64,000 nucleotides of DNA from Geothrix fuzhouensis (GCF_024609325.1 NZ_JANHMQ010000001.1:496001-560000), one strand, 5' to 3'; positions 7,808 to 18,211 are shown, counted from the first letter of the stretch. Program-made: numbers and translations. Notes: generated from the letters alone by a model not told the origin.

Positions 7808-8803
7808 TTGAGCCGACTCGACCTCTCCCGCTACTTCCTGCCCATCGCCCCCAAGCTGGCGGGTGTGGAGGCGGAGCTGCAGCGCATCCTGCAGAGCGAC
7901 GTGGAGGTCGTCCAGAAGCTGGCGGATCATGTCCGCGGTGGCCAGGGCAAGCGCCTGCGCCCGGCTCTGGTGATGCTGTCATCGCGATTCTGCGGTGTGC
8001 CCAATGACGAGGATGTGCGCTTCGGCGCCGTCTTCGAGCTGATCCACACGGCCACCCTGGTGCATGACGATGTCATCGACCACGCCCAGCTGCGGCGCGG
8101 GATGCCCACGCTCAACCGGCTCTGGGGCAACACACTGACAGTCCTTTTCGGGGACCTCCTCTACCTGGTGGCCATGAACGAGGCCATCGCCGGTCGGAGC
8201 TGGCGGATGATGGAGATCTTCGCGGAAGTCACCACCCGGATGATCGAAGGTGAGCTGATCCAGAACGACGTGCTCTACAAGCTGGACACCAGCCGCAAGG
8301 ACTACTTCGACATCCAGGAGCGGAAGACGGCCCTCCTGTTCAGTGGCTGCACCGAAACCGGCGCCGTCCTCACCGGTCGCAGCCTGGATGAATGCTTCGC
8401 CATGCGCGAGTACGGACTGGAGGTCGGCCGGGCCTTCCAGCTGGTGGACGACCTGCTGGACTACACCGCCACCAGCGAGCAGCTGGGCAAGCCGGCGTTC
8501 AGCGATCTCCGCGAGGGGAAACTCACCCTGCCCATGCTTACCCTGCTGGAAAAGGCCCCAGACGAGGTTCGGTCCCTGATCCGCACCATCTGGGACCGGG
8601 GCGAGGAAGTGCCCATTCCAGCGGATGAAGAGGCCCGGCTCCGCGCGATCATCGCGCAGCACGACGCCCTTTCTGAAACCCGCGACCTGGCCCTCAAGGC
8701 CTCGAAGAATGCCGTGGCCCAGCTCTCCGCCGTGCAGGGCGACACCAGCACTGGGAGCCTGCTCCGGGAGATTCCCGAGGCTCTGCTGTCGCGGAGCATG
8801 TGA
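7808..8803 (+). CDS. ispB: Long-chain trans-polyprenyl diphosphate synthase
   Basis: 331 residues from a TTG start, with AGGGG eight bases upstream at the end of yajQ. It has the two Asp-rich motifs of trans-prenyltransferases: first LVHDDVIDHA, second QLVDDLLDY, plus GKRLRPALV. It condenses IPP onto an allylic diphosphate to make the side chain of a quinone. The octaprenyl/solanesyl subclass is likely, but chain length is not certain. The UbiA-type prenyltransferase at 28252-29154 is a plausible consumer of its product. Confidence 0.88.
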   Translation: MSRLDLSRYFLPIAPKLAGVEAELQRILQSDVEVVQKLADHVRGGQGKRLRPALVMLSSRFCGVPNDEDVRFGAVFELIHTATLVHDDVIDHAQLRRGMPTLNRLWGNTLTVLFGDLLYLVAMNEAIAGRSWRMMEIFAEVTTRMIEGELIQNDVLYKLDTSRKDYFDIQERKTALLFSGCTETGAVLTGRSLDECFAMREYGLEVGRAFQLVDDLLDYTATSEQLGKPAFSDLREGKLTLPMLTLLEKAPDEVRSLIRTIWDRGEEVPIPADEEARLRAIIAQHDALSETRDLALKASKNAVAQLSAVQGDTSTGSLLREIPEALLSRSM

Positions 8804-8816
8804 GGGCTCCGATCCC

Positions 8817-10172
8817 TCAGCTCCGGAGCTGGGCCATCAGCTCCTGGAAGCGCGGATAGGACCGGACGGAATCCAGATCGCCGTCGTGGATGAACCAATC
8901 CTTCTGGGTAAGCCCTGCGGCCGCGGCCTGCTCCAGACAATCCAGGCTTTCTTCCGGATCGCCTGCCAGGGCATGGATGCAGCCCAGGTTGTAGAGCAGC
9001 ATGGGATCGTCGGGGTCCATGCTGCGGGCCATTCGGGCCCAGGCCAGGCCCTTCTCCCGCTCACCCAGGGCGACGAGGGCGTTGGCTCCCAGGTAGCGGG
9101 CGCGGACATCGTCGGGGGTGTGCTCCAGGCGTGCCTCCACCAGCGCCAGCCCGGTCTTGCGGGCCCGCTCGGCCTCATCTTCGAGGCCCAGGCTGTGGTA
9201 GACCTGGGCCACCAGCAGGATGGCTTGGAAGTCCTCCGGACGGAGGGCGGCCGCCCATTCGAAATACTCGATGGCCCTTTCCGGTTTACCGGCCGCGAAG
9301 CAATGGCGTGCGTAGAAATAGGCGGCACTGTAGAGGTTGGGGTCGAGGCGTAGTGCTGTTTCAAACGCGGTCTCAGCCTCGTCGGCCAGTCCGGCGGCGG
9401 ACAGGGCCACGCCCCGGGAGGCATGAGCCTCGGCCAAGTCCGGATCCAATTCCAGGGCCTTGCGGCTGCAGGACTCCGCCAATTCTCGCTGAGGCTCAGT
9501 CCGGTCGATGTAGATGTAGCTGTAGGCCGCGCAGTTGGCCAGACCCGCCCAGGCCGAGGGGAAATTCGGATCCAGATCCAAGGAGCGCCGGTACATGTCG
9601 GCCGCGAGGCTCATGCCTTGACGGTTGAACCTGAAATAGAACTGTCGCCCCCTCAAGTAGTATTCATAGGCTTCGAGATCCACCGGATATCTGGGCCGGA
9701 TGGGCGCGGACACATGCAGCGCAGAGGCCACGTGCCTGGTGATGTCATCGAGGGTTGCAAAGAGCTCCTGCCGGTCGAAGGCATAGGCCTTGGACCAGGT
9801 CGCCCGGCCTGATTTCACATCCACCAATTCCGCTTTCAGGTTCAGCAGGCTCGCTTCCTTCCGGAGCGTACCGGACAGGATGGCGGTCGCATGCAAATGG
9901 CGCCCAACGGCCAGCGGCGAAAGGGGCGAGCCCCCATAGCCGAAGGAAGTGGTCCTGGAAACCACCTGGAGGCCTTCCAGGTGGTTGAGGGCCTGCAGTA
10001 CCTCATCGGCGATGCCTTCGCTGAGATGCGAATCGCCGCCATCTGGTCGCTGGTCCAGGAAGGGCAGGACGGCCACCAGGGCCAGCGCCATTCGGGCTTT
10101 GGGGTGGACCGGGGCCTTTCTTGTCGCGGCCTCTTTGTGCGATCCGGGGGACTTCCCCATCTGCAGGGCCAT
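8817..10172 (-). CDS. TolB/FlgO-like plus TPR protein
   Basis: 451 residues. A hydrophobic stretch at about 28-38 leads into a domain with LSEGIADEVLQALNHLEGL and RTTSFGYGG (to about 150). This TolB N-terminal/FlgO-like module is common in front of TPRs in adenylate cyclase- or kinase-linked proteins. At least five TPR units follow (for example YYLRGRQFYF and LAEAHASRGVALSAAGLADE). No cyclase or DNA-binding domain is attached here. It is probably a scaffold or sensory protein. The ATG has GGAGG six bases upstream. A signal peptide is not convincing. Confidence 0.7.
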   Translation of the reverse strand: MALQMGKSPGSHKEAATRKAPVHPKARMALALVAVLPFLDQRPDGGDSHLSEGIADEVLQALNHLEGLQVVSRTTSFGYGGSPLSPLAVGRHLHATAILSGTLRKEASLLNLKAELVDVKSGRATWSKAYAFDRQELFATLDDITRHVASALHVSAPIRPRYPVDLEAYEYYLRGRQFYFRFNRQGMSLAADMYRRSLDLDPNFPSAWAGLANCAAYSYIYIDRTEPQRELAESCSRKALELDPDLAEAHASRGVALSAAGLADEAETAFETALRLDPNLYSAAYFYARHCFAAGKPERAIEYFEWAAALRPEDFQAILLVAQVYHSLGLEDEAERARKTGLALVEARLEHTPDDVRARYLGANALVALGEREKGLAWARMARSMDPDDPMLLYNLGCIHALAGDPEESLDCLEQAAAAGLTQKDWFIHDGDLDSVRSYPRFQELMAQLRS

Positions 10173-10376
10173 GTTCCACCTCCAGGACAGCTGTCAAAGC
10201 GAGCACTTATTCGGTGGAGCGGGAGCATCGTTTGAATGCAATGGAGTTCAGAGGAGCTTGCCATCCATCAATCCCAAACAGGACCGCCAAGTGGGCAGAC
10301 ACACCCAACCTGACCCGCAGGTGATATCCAGCATGGGAGCGTCAATTCGCCACGCAAGGGGAAGGCCGGGATCAAT

Positions 10377-10406
10377 CACGCTCTGGATCTCCGAATCCAG
10401 AGCGTG
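10377..10406 (-). terminator. Hairpin downstream of the pilT-like gene
   Basis: A perfect 12-bp stem: CACGCTCTGGAT, 6-base loop, ATCCAGAGCGTG. It lies between two minus-strand genes, about 60 bases past the stop of the PilT-like gene. No strong U-run follows, so termination is likely but not assured. The rest of the 294-base gap (10173-10466) shows nothing recognisable. Confidence 0.5.
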
Positions 10407-10466
10407 GTTCTCAAGTTGGAGGGTTCCGACAGATGGGAGGATGTTCGCCCGCCATCCGTTGGCCAC

Positions 10467-11993
10467 CTAACTTTCGACCTCTCCCAATCTCAGATCGAAG
10501 GGGATTCCCGCACGCTTGCAGGCAGCGATGAAGCTCTCCTTGTCGGGGCACTTGAGGTAGGCCTCCATGGGCTCAACTTTCTTGTCTTTCATGAGCTCGA
10601 CGAGCGAATCGTTCATGAGCTTCTGGCCATAGCTGCGGCCGGTCTGCATGGCGCTGGGAATCTGGAAGTTTTTGCCTTCGCGAATGAGATTGGCGATGGC
10701 GGGGCTGATGAAGAGCGTCTCCAGGGCGGCAACACGGCCGCCTCCGATCCGCTTGAGCAGGGTCTGGCTCACCACGCACTTCAGGGCATCGGCCAGCATC
10801 ACGCGGATCTGCTGCTGCCGATCGGCGGGAAACTGGTCCACGATGCGGTCGATGGTTCCGATGGCACTGCTGGTATGGAGGGTGCCGAAGACCAGATGGC
10901 CCGTGACAGCCGTTTCCAGGGCGATGGCGATGGTCTCGAGGTCGCGCATCTCACCCACCATCACGATATCGGGATCCTCGCGCAGGGCCGCGCGGAGTCC
11001 GTTTTTGAAGCTGTCTGTGTGGGTCCCTACCTCCCGCTGGTTCACCAGGCAGCCCTTGCGGGGGTGGACGAATTCGATGGGATCCTCGATGGTGAGGATG
11101 TGGTCATGGCGCTTCTGGTTGGCCAGGTCGAGGATGGCCGCCAGGGTGGTGGACTTGCCGCTGCCGGTCGGGCCCGTCACCAGCACAAGGCCCTTGGAGA
11201 GGTCGCAGAGGCGTCGGATGGGATCGGGCAGGCCCAACTTGTCGGGATCGGGAATCTGGTTGGGGATGACGCGGCAGACCAGGCCAGGCCCGACCCGATC
11301 CATGAAATAGTTCACACGGAGGCGGCAGTTGCCGGCCTCGTAGGCGTAGGCGAAATCCGCATCATGGCGTTCCTGGAAGTGATGCCAGGCGATCGGCGTG
11401 GCCAGGGCTTCCATCATCTCCAGCAGGGTGGCCGGTTCCAGCTGACCGAAACCTTCTAGTTCCTTCATGTCGCCGTGGGCGCGAACCAGGGGGGGTTCCA
11501 TGGAGGTGCAATGAAGGTCGGAACCTTGCTGGTGCAGGAGGGCGGCGAACAGGCGCTCGGCCAGCGGGTGGCCATGGCCCCCGCCAGGTCGGGGGGCTGA
11601 GGCTGCGGTGGGCGCCGGGGCTGAAACCACCTGGGGCGCAGGGGAGGGCCCTACGGCCATGGCGGGCGCGGCTGGTTGGGGGCGCGCAGGACCCCGCCAT
11701 TCGGCGACGAGGGTAGGGTTTTCTCCGTCGCGGCAGAGGCGGATCTGAAAGACCTGGCCAGCCAGGTCATAGTTGAACTCGGCTCTTCCTTCCAACTGCC
11801 AGGTGGCTTTCAGGTTGCGGGGAACCACATCCCCGGCCAGCGTATCGACCATCACCGCGGGTAATGGATTGGGCAGCAGGTCCAGGGTTTCGCCGGTCTT
11901 GAGCTCTAGGCGGGGTTTCTTATCCGCCTCCATGTGGAGTCGCGTGCCACCCCTGGCGATGACATGGGAAAGCAACCGGTCAATCTGGGCCAT
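10467..11993 (-). CDS. PilT-like type IV pilus retraction ATPase with extra N-terminal module
   Basis: 508 residues against about 345-370 for typical PilT. Residues about 150-500 form a full PilT: the N-terminal SDLHCTSMEPPLVRAHGDM, Walker A GPTGSGKST, Asp box TIEDPIEFVH, Walker B ALREDPDIVMVGEMRD and His box GHLVFGTLHTSSA. The first ~105 residues (GGTRLHMEADKKPRLELKTG) look like a second, degenerate copy of the PilT N-terminal domain, joined by an Ala/Pro linker. It would power pilus retraction at the inner membrane. No other pil genes are adjacent. The ATG has AGGAG six bases upstream. Confidence 0.85.
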   Translation of the reverse strand: MAQIDRLLSHVIARGGTRLHMEADKKPRLELKTGETLDLLPNPLPAVMVDTLAGDVVPRNLKATWQLEGRAEFNYDLAGQVFQIRLCRDGENPTLVAEWRGPARPQPAAPAMAVGPSPAPQVVSAPAPTAASAPRPGGGHGHPLAERLFAALLHQQGSDLHCTSMEPPLVRAHGDMKELEGFGQLEPATLLEMMEALATPIAWHHFQERHDADFAYAYEAGNCRLRVNYFMDRVGPGLVCRVIPNQIPDPDKLGLPDPIRRLCDLSKGLVLVTGPTGSGKSTTLAAILDLANQKRHDHILTIEDPIEFVHPRKGCLVNQREVGTHTDSFKNGLRAALREDPDIVMVGEMRDLETIAIALETAVTGHLVFGTLHTSSAIGTIDRIVDQFPADRQQQIRVMLADALKCVVSQTLLKRIGGGRVAALETLFISPAIANLIREGKNFQIPSAMQTGRSYGQKLMNDSLVELMKDKKVEPMEAYLKCPDKESFIAACKRAGIPFDLRLGEVES

Positions 11994-12098
11994 GAAAGTC
12001 TCCTGGGGCCTTCAAAGGATGCCACGGGTCACAGCCTTGAGGGTTCGGACCTGGCGGTCCGGCCGCTAGACTGAGGGGTGACCTTTTCGGGAGCGAGT

Positions 12099-13256
12099 AT
12101 GAATATTCATGAATACCAAGCCAAAGAGCTGCTGAGGCAGTACAAGGTGGCCACGCCCGACGGGAAGGTCGCCCAGGATGCGGAAGAGGCCCGCATGATC
12201 ACGAAGGAGTTCGGCGGGGCCAGTGTCGTCAAGGCGCAGATCCACGCTGGCGGCCGTGGCAAGGGCGGTGGTGTGAAATTCGCGACGGATCCCGACAAGG
12301 CCGCCGAGCTGTTCAAGGCCATGATCGGCATGCAACTGGTCACCAAGCAGACCGGTGCCGAGGGCCGCAAGGTCCGCACCGTGTTCCTCTCCAAGCCCGT
12401 GGACATCGAGCGCGAGCTCTACCTGAGCTTCCTGGTGGACCGCGTCACCAGCCGGGTCACCATCCTGGCCTCCACTGAAGGTGGCGTGGAGATCGAGGAG
12501 GTCGCCGCCAAGACCCCCAAGAAGATCGTCCGGGTGGCCGTGGATCCTGCCTTGGGTCTCAATGGCTTCCAGGCGCGCCAGGTGGCCTTCGCCCTGGGTC
12601 TCGAAGGCAATGCCTTCAAGCAGGGCGTCGTCTTCCTGCAGAACCTCTACAAACTCTTCGTGGAGAAGGACTGCTCCATGGTGGAGATCAACCCGCTGGT
12701 CGTGACCAAGCAGGGGGATGTCACCGCCCTGGATGCCAAGATCGGCTTCGATGACAACGGTTTGGTCCGCCACCCGGATGTTCTGGCCTACCGCGACCTC
12801 AACGAGGAAGCGGAAGAGGAAGTGGAAGCCAGCAAGTACAACCTCAACTTCATCAAGCTGGACGGCAGCATCGGCTGCATGGTGAACGGCGCGGGCCTGG
12901 CCATGGCCACCATGGACATCATCAAGTACTGCGGCAGTTCCCCGGCCAACTTCCTGGATGTGGGCGGCAGCGCCACCGAGGATGCGGTGAAGAACGCCTT
13001 CCGCATCATTCTGCAGGACAAGTCCGTGAAGGCCGTGCTCGTGAACATCTTCGGCGGCATCATGCGCTGCGACATCGTGGCCTCGGGCATCGTGAACGCG
13101 GCGAAGGAGATCGGCATCAAGGTGCCGGTGGTCGTTCGGTTGGAAGGCACCAACGTCGAAGAGGGCAAGAAGATCCTCGCGGAAAGCGGCCTGAACCTCA
13201 TCGTCGGAGCCGACCTGAAGGATGCCGCCGAGAAGGTGGTCGCCTCCATCAAGTAA
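12099..13256 (+). CDS. sucC: Succinyl-CoA synthetase beta subunit (ADP-forming)
   Basis: 385 residues. It starts [12 protein letters not shown], the canonical N-terminus, at an ATG preceded by GGGAG; an upstream GTG at 12078 is rejected. The ATP-grasp domain shows [16 protein letters not shown], and the CoA-ligase part carries [10 protein letters not shown]. With SucD it interconverts succinyl-CoA and succinate with substrate-level phosphorylation in the TCA cycle. sucD follows 45 bases downstream, so the two form an operon. A normal housekeeping gene. Confidence 0.96.
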   Translation: MNIHEYQAKELLRQYKVATPDGKVAQDAEEARMITKEFGGASVVKAQIHAGGRGKGGGVKFATDPDKAAELFKAMIGMQLVTKQTGAEGRKVRTVFLSKPVDIERELYLSFLVDRVTSRVTILASTEGGVEIEEVAAKTPKKIVRVAVDPALGLNGFQARQVAFALGLEGNAFKQGVVFLQNLYKLFVEKDCSMVEINPLVVTKQGDVTALDAKIGFDDNGLVRHPDVLAYRDLNEEAEEEVEASKYNLNFIKLDGSIGCMVNGAGLAMATMDIIKYCGSSPANFLDVGGSATEDAVKNAFRIILQDKSVKAVLVNIFGGIMRCDIVASGIVNAAKEIGIKVPVVVRLEGTNVEEGKKILAESGLNLIVGADLKDAAEKVVASIK

Positions 13257-13301
13257 GTTCATCCACGGAACCCGATCGATTCCATTTTTGCGAGGTATGA
13301 C

Positions 13302-14174
<873 letters not shown>

Positions 14175-14191
14175 CCACAACGAAAGGCTTC

Positions 14192-14257
14192 ACCACCAAG
14201 ACACCAAGACACCAGGACCTGCTTTTTCTTTTCTTGGTGTCTTGGTGTCTTGGTGGT
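14192..14257. repeat. Perfect 23-bp inverted repeat after sucD
   Basis: Left arm 14192-14214 and right arm 14235-14257 are exact reverse complements, built from ACCACCAAGACACC-type words, with a 20-base pyrimidine-rich loop. Each arm is itself a direct repeat of ACACCAAG. It fills the gap before the thioesterase gene. It may end sucCD transcription and is probably a dispersed intergenic repeat. Confidence 0.75.
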
Positions 14258-14268
14258 TAATTTTCATT

Positions 14269-14685
14269 ATGTTGATTTCACGGGAAATGGTTCTGGATCA
14301 GGACATCGGCCTCAACGCCACGCTGTTCGGCGGCGACATGATGGCCCGCATGGACAAGGTGGCGGGGATCGCGGCCTCGCTCATGTCCCGGAACCGCCGG
14401 TTCCTCACGCTCAAGGTCTCGGAGCTGGTCTTCCACAGCCCCGTGCGGGCCGGGGAGATCATCGAATTCTTCGTGGCCATCACCCGGCAAGGACGCACCA
14501 GCATGACCCTCCAGATCGAGGTGCAGGTCTACGAACCAATCTCCGACGCCCGGCGGGCCGTCACCAGCGGCGAATTTGTCATGGTGGCCGTGGACGAAGC
14601 CCAGCATCCCGAACCGATCCTGTGGAAGCCGGAGGCGGTCCAGGCGGCGACGGAAGCCCACCGGGCCCGGGCCGACCAGGCTTGA
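14269..14685 (+). CDS. Hotdog-fold acyl-CoA thioesterase
   Basis: About 138 residues from the ATG at 14269; a second Met at 14287 is possible and neither has a clear Shine-Dalgarno. It shows NATLFGGDMMARMDKVAGIAA (read in two overlapping parts LFGGDMMARMD and KVAGIAA), the hotdog helix of YciA/ACOT-type hydrolases, and VSELVFHSPVRAGEIIEF. These enzymes hydrolyse acyl-CoA to free CoA and fatty acid. Single-domain and probably multimeric. The start lies only 11 bases from the inverted repeat, so the 5' untranslated region probably forms a hairpin. Confidence 0.82.
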   Translation: MLISREMVLDQDIGLNATLFGGDMMARMDKVAGIAASLMSRNRRFLTLKVSELVFHSPVRAGEIIEFFVAITRQGRTSMTLQIEVQVYEPISDARRAVTSGEFVMVAVDEAQHPEPILWKPEAVQAATEAHRARADQA

Positions 14686-14703
14686 AGCGCGTATTCTGAT
14701 GGC

Positions 14704-15582
14704 ATGACGGATCTCATCAAGGCCCATCTGGATCACCGCCGCGTCTGGCGGGATTTCGACTACTGCTATCCCGTGATTTCACGTCGCAGCCGGGGGGTGA
14801 GCCTGGGCGTGAACTTGAACCCCGACAAGGTCTGCAACTTCGATTGCGTCTATTGCGAGGTGGACCGCCAAACGCCCGCGAAGCGGAAGGATCTGGACCT
14901 CGACTTGCTGGACAAGGAACTGGGCCTTCTGTTGGATCTGGCCACCAGTGGCGAGATCTATGCGATCCCGCCCTTCGATTCCGCCCGGCCCGGCCAGCGG
15001 CGTCTCAATGACATCGCCTTCAGCGGAGACGGCGAACCCACCACGGCCCGCGAGTTCGCGGAAGTCGTGGCGAGGGTCGCCGTCCTCAAGAAACAGCGCG
15101 GCCTCGACCTGGTGAAGCTCGTGCTCATCACCGATTCCAGCCGCCTCCAGGCACCGGAGGTGGTGAAGGGCCTGGAAACGCTCATGGCGAACCAGGGCGA
15201 GATCTGGGCCAAGCTGGATGCGGGAACTGAGGCCTACTACCGCGAGATCTGCCGCAGCCAGATTCCCTTCCAGCGAATCCTCGACAACCTGCTGGCCACC
15301 GCCCGACGCTGGCCCATCCTCATCCAGACCCTCTTCCTCAGCTGGAAGGGACAGGGGCCTTCCGTTGATGAGGTAGAGGCCTACTGCGGACGCCTGGAGA
15401 CCATCCTGGCCCAGGGTGGGCGCCTGCAGGCCCTCCAGCTCTATACCGTGGCGCGTCCCACGCCGGAACCCGAAGCGCGTCCGCTCTCCCGCCAGGAGAT
15501 GGACAGCCTCGCGGTGCAGGTCGGTGCCCGGCTGCCAGAGGTGCCCGTGGAGGTTTACTACGGGCCGGAGGTCTGGGGCTGA
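14704..15582 (+). CDS. Radical SAM protein of unknown target
   Basis: 292 residues. The cluster motif CNFDCVYCEVD (CxxxCxxC) binds a 4Fe-4S cluster with S-adenosylmethionine. It is preceded by GVNLNPDKV and followed by FSGDGEPTTAREF, the SAM-contacting GxGE-like strand. The size and motifs match small radical SAM proteins annotated as wybutosine-synthesis-like or just radical SAM. It overlaps the start of the CapA gene by one base (TGATG). The substrate is unknown. Confidence 0.8.
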   Translation: MTDLIKAHLDHRRVWRDFDYCYPVISRRSRGVSLGVNLNPDKVCNFDCVYCEVDRQTPAKRKDLDLDLLDKELGLLLDLATSGEIYAIPPFDSARPGQRRLNDIAFSGDGEPTTAREFAEVVARVAVLKKQRGLDLVKLVLITDSSRLQAPEVVKGLETLMANQGEIWAKLDAGTEAYYREICRSQIPFQRILDNLLATARRWPILIQTLFLSWKGQGPSVDEVEAYCGRLETILAQGGRLQALQLYTVARPTPEPEARPLSRQEMDSLAVQVGARLPEVPVEVYYGPEVWG

Positions 15583-16817
15583 TGCGCCAGGGGATCGGAA
15601 GTGCCGCAACGGGGGCGGCTGCACTGGCCGTGGTGCTGGCCTGGTCGTCGGCCTGCCGGCCCCGCCGCGTGCCACCCTCACCACCGCCTCCGCCGCGCCT
15701 GCGTCTCGTGGCGGTAGGGGACATCCTCATGCACCAGGATGTGAAGGCTTCGGCGGAGCACGCCTCGCAAGGCTTTCCGGCCCTGTGGGCGGACCTCGTG
15801 CCACTCTTCCAGGGCGCCGACCTGGCCTTCGGCAATCTGGAGACACCGGTCGCGCCCACCACGGGCCGGCCCGGCGTGCCCTTCCAGTTCAATGCGCCGG
15901 CCGCCCTTCCGGCCGCCTTGCGGGCCAGCGGGTTCACAGTGCTGTCCACGGCCAACAACCATGCCTTCGACCAGGGTGTGAAGGGCGTGCGGGAGACGCT
16001 CGACCGCCTGCACGCCGAGCATCTGGTGGCTGTGGGCAGCGGCGAGGATCAGCCCCGGGCGGAAGCGCTCCAGATTGTGGAGCGGCAGGGCCTCAAGGTC
16101 GCTTTCTTGGGCTTCACGGATCTCTTCAACCTGAACCTCAACCGGAAGGCCACGGAACCCTGGGTGCGGCCCCTGGATCTGGAACCGGCGCTGGCCGCCG
16201 TGCGGGAGGCCCGGCCCCGCGCGGACTTGGTGGTGGTGAGTGTCCATTGGGGCAACGAGTACCAGCGTCAGCCCACCCGGCGCCAGCGGGACATCGCGAA
16301 GCAGCTGGTGGCTGCGGGCTGCGACCTGCTGTTGGGCCACCATCCCCATGTCCTCCAGCCCGCGGAGATCGTGGAGGCGGGCGGGCGGAAGGCCCTGGTG
16401 GCCTATTCCCTGGGCAATTTCATCAGCAACCAGGACCGCATGTACCGCGCCGACCTCTTCCCGGTGGCAGGCGGCGACAGCCGCGACGGCGCGGCACTCC
16501 AGGCCGTGTTCGAACAACGCAAGGAAGCTGACGGGCGGACGCACCTGGCCCTGGCGGAGGCCTCCTTCGAGCCTCTGTGGACCGAGAACAACTGGGGGAA
16601 GCCCGCTTCGAAGCGAGAGATCCGGGTCATCCGCGTGGCTGCCGCCGAGGCTCGCGTGCGGGCGGAGGTGGAAGCCTTGTCGGTCCCGCAGGAAGGGCCG
16701 GAAGCGCCGACCCGCCGGGCGGCGCTCCTCGAAAAACAGGAGTATCTCCGGACCCTCATCCTGCGGCGGCAACGCATTGCGGAGACCCTGGGCCAGGCTT
16801 TCGTCACCGAGCCCTAA
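15582..16817 (+). CDS. CapA/PgsA-type metallophosphatase-like lipoprotein
   Basis: 411 residues. The N-terminus has a hydrophobic helix ending in SSAC, a probable lipobox, then a Pro-rich linker. The calcineurin-like CapA fold follows: VAVGDILMHQD, FGNLETPVAP, STANNHAFDQG, VVSVHWGNEY and LLGHHPHVLQP, supplying the metal-binding Asp, Asn and His residues. CapA/PgsA proteins take part in poly-gamma-glutamate or capsule assembly, but many stand-alone copies have no such partner, as here. It is coupled to the radical SAM gene and is tail-to-tail with the HD gene, overlapping it by 4 bases. Confidence 0.82.
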   Translation: MRQGIGSAATGAAALAVVLAWSSACRPRRVPPSPPPPPRLRLVAVGDILMHQDVKASAEHASQGFPALWADLVPLFQGADLAFGNLETPVAPTTGRPGVPFQFNAPAALPAALRASGFTVLSTANNHAFDQGVKGVRETLDRLHAEHLVAVGSGEDQPRAEALQIVERQGLKVAFLGFTDLFNLNLNRKATEPWVRPLDLEPALAAVREARPRADLVVVSVHWGNEYQRQPTRRQRDIAKQLVAAGCDLLLGHHPHVLQPAEIVEAGGRKALVAYSLGNFISNQDRMYRADLFPVAGGDSRDGAALQAVFEQRKEADGRTHLALAEASFEPLWTENNWGKPASKREIRVIRVAAAEARVRAEVEALSVPQEGPEAPTRRAALLEKQEYLRTLILRRQRIAETLGQAFVTEP

Positions 16818-17371
16818 GTCAGCCCGAGTTCTCCACGGTACTGGTGCAACACGGCGATGATGCGCGCAAGGTGCTCGTCCTCGGTGCCGCCTACGGCTTC
16901 CATGAGCATGCGGAAGCCCTCGGCCACCTCGAAGCGGTCCACGCCAGCGGCGAAGGCCTTGTCCTTGAGCTTCTTCTTCACGCTCTTCGGTTCGAGGCCC
17001 TCGGTGCGGGAGGGACGCACCAGGGCGCAAGCCATGACGAAGCCCGTGATCTCATCCGAAGCCAGCAGGGCCTTGTCCAGCAGGTGGTCGTAAGGCACAT
17101 TCCAATGGGTGTAGTGGGCGCTGATGGCGTAGGCCAGGTCCGGCTCACCGCGCTCACGGAGCCAGGCCACGATGCGCTTGGGGTGCTCCTCAGGCCAGCT
17201 GTCATAGTCCGCATCGTGCAGCAGACCCGCCAGGCCGAAGCGCTCCACATCCTCTCCCAGCTTCTCGGCCAGATCACGCAGCACCAACTCCACGGCCCGG
17301 GCGTGGGTCCGCAGCTTCTCGGAGGGCGTCCACTGGCAGAGCAGGGTCCAGGCTTCGGCGCGAGTGAGCAT
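16814..17371 (-). CDS. HD-domain hydrolase
   Basis: 185 residues. Metal-binding residues of an HD domain are visible: His in RTHARAVE, HD in GLLHDADYDSWPEEHP and the later Asp in LLASDEITGF. Such small HD proteins are predicted phosphohydrolases of nucleotides or related compounds. The ATG has GAGGAAG upstream. It lies 8 bases after truA, so it is last in a PHP, response-regulator, truA, HD transcription unit. The substrate is not known. Confidence 0.8.
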   Translation of the reverse strand: MLTRAEAWTLLCQWTPSEKLRTHARAVELVLRDLAEKLGEDVERFGLAGLLHDADYDSWPEEHPKRIVAWLRERGEPDLAYAISAHYTHWNVPYDHLLDKALLASDEITGFVMACALVRPSRTEGLEPKSVKKKLKDKAFAAGVDRFEVAEGFRMLMEAVGGTEDEHLARIIAVLHQYRGELGLT

Positions 17372-17379
17372 CGGCTTCC

Positions 17380-18210
17380 TCAGGGGATGATGATGGTGGG
17401 CCGCGGAGGTCCGGGTTCGGGATCGCCGGGATACCGGACGGCCTCCAGGAACAGGCCCGATGCGGGGGCGGCCTTGGCGGCCCAGTACAGGTTGGCGGCC
17501 TCGGTAGGGGCGTGGAGGTCCTCCAGCACCCGGAGTGGCTCTTCTTCGCCCAGGGCGCAGGCCACGGCGGCCCCCACCATGCGCCGGACCTGGCGGCGGA
17601 AGAAGTGCGAGGCCCGCACCCGCAGCAGCACCATGGATCCTGCTTCGACGACCTCGCAGCGGAGGATCCGGCTTAGACCATCCTCTTCGGCGTCCAGGTC
17701 GGCGAAGGAGCCCAGATCCTGGTCACCTTCGAAGGCCATCCAGGCTTTCTGCAGCCGATTGAGGTCCAGGCTGCGCTTCACCCACCAGATCCAGGGCTTG
17801 CCGAAGGCGCTCCGCCGATGGCTGATCTGGTAGAGGTAGGTGCGGTCGACCGCGTCAAATCGGGCATGGAAACGGGGCGCGCAGGTGCGCACGTCGCGGA
17901 TGGCGATGTCCTGGGGCAGGGTGGCGTCGAAGATCCGACGCAGTTCGCCAGCGCGGGGGGCGCCCTTGGCCTCCAGGTGCAGGTGGGCGACCTGCCCGAG
18001 GGCATGCACGCCGGCATCCGTGCGGCCGGCGCCACCGAGGTAGATGAGCCGCAGGCCGGCCTCGTGGATGAGGTGCTCCAGGCTGCCCGCCACCGTGCGG
18101 ACGCCCTCGCGGGACTGCTTCGGCCCTTGTTTCTGCCAGCCCTGGAAGCGGCTGCCGTCGTACTCCAACAGCAGGCGGAACGCGGCGTAGGGTAGGGGTT
18201 TCGCAGCCAC
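17380..18210 (-). CDS. truA: tRNA pseudouridine(38-40) synthase
   Basis: 276 residues from a GTG start one base after the response-regulator stop, with GGGAG just upstream. The catalytic Asp sits in AGRTDAGVHALGQVAH. FQGWQKQ near the N-terminus and the C-terminal FFRRQVRRMVG are also family motifs. It isomerises U38-U40 in the anticodon stem-loop of several tRNAs. Tight packing suggests translational coupling with the regulator gene upstream, but no functional link is obvious. Confidence 0.94.
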   Translation of the reverse strand: MAAKPLPYAAFRLLLEYDGSRFQGWQKQGPKQSREGVRTVAGSLEHLIHEAGLRLIYLGGAGRTDAGVHALGQVAHLHLEAKGAPRAGELRRIFDATLPQDIAIRDVRTCAPRFHARFDAVDRTYLYQISHRRSAFGKPWIWWVKRSLDLNRLQKAWMAFEGDQDLGSFADLDAEEDGLSRILRCEVVEAGSMVLLRVRASHFFRRQVRRMVGAAVACALGEEEPLRVLEDLHAPTEAANLYWAAKAAPASGLFLEAVRYPGDPEPGPPRPTIIIP

Positions 18211-18211
18211 C

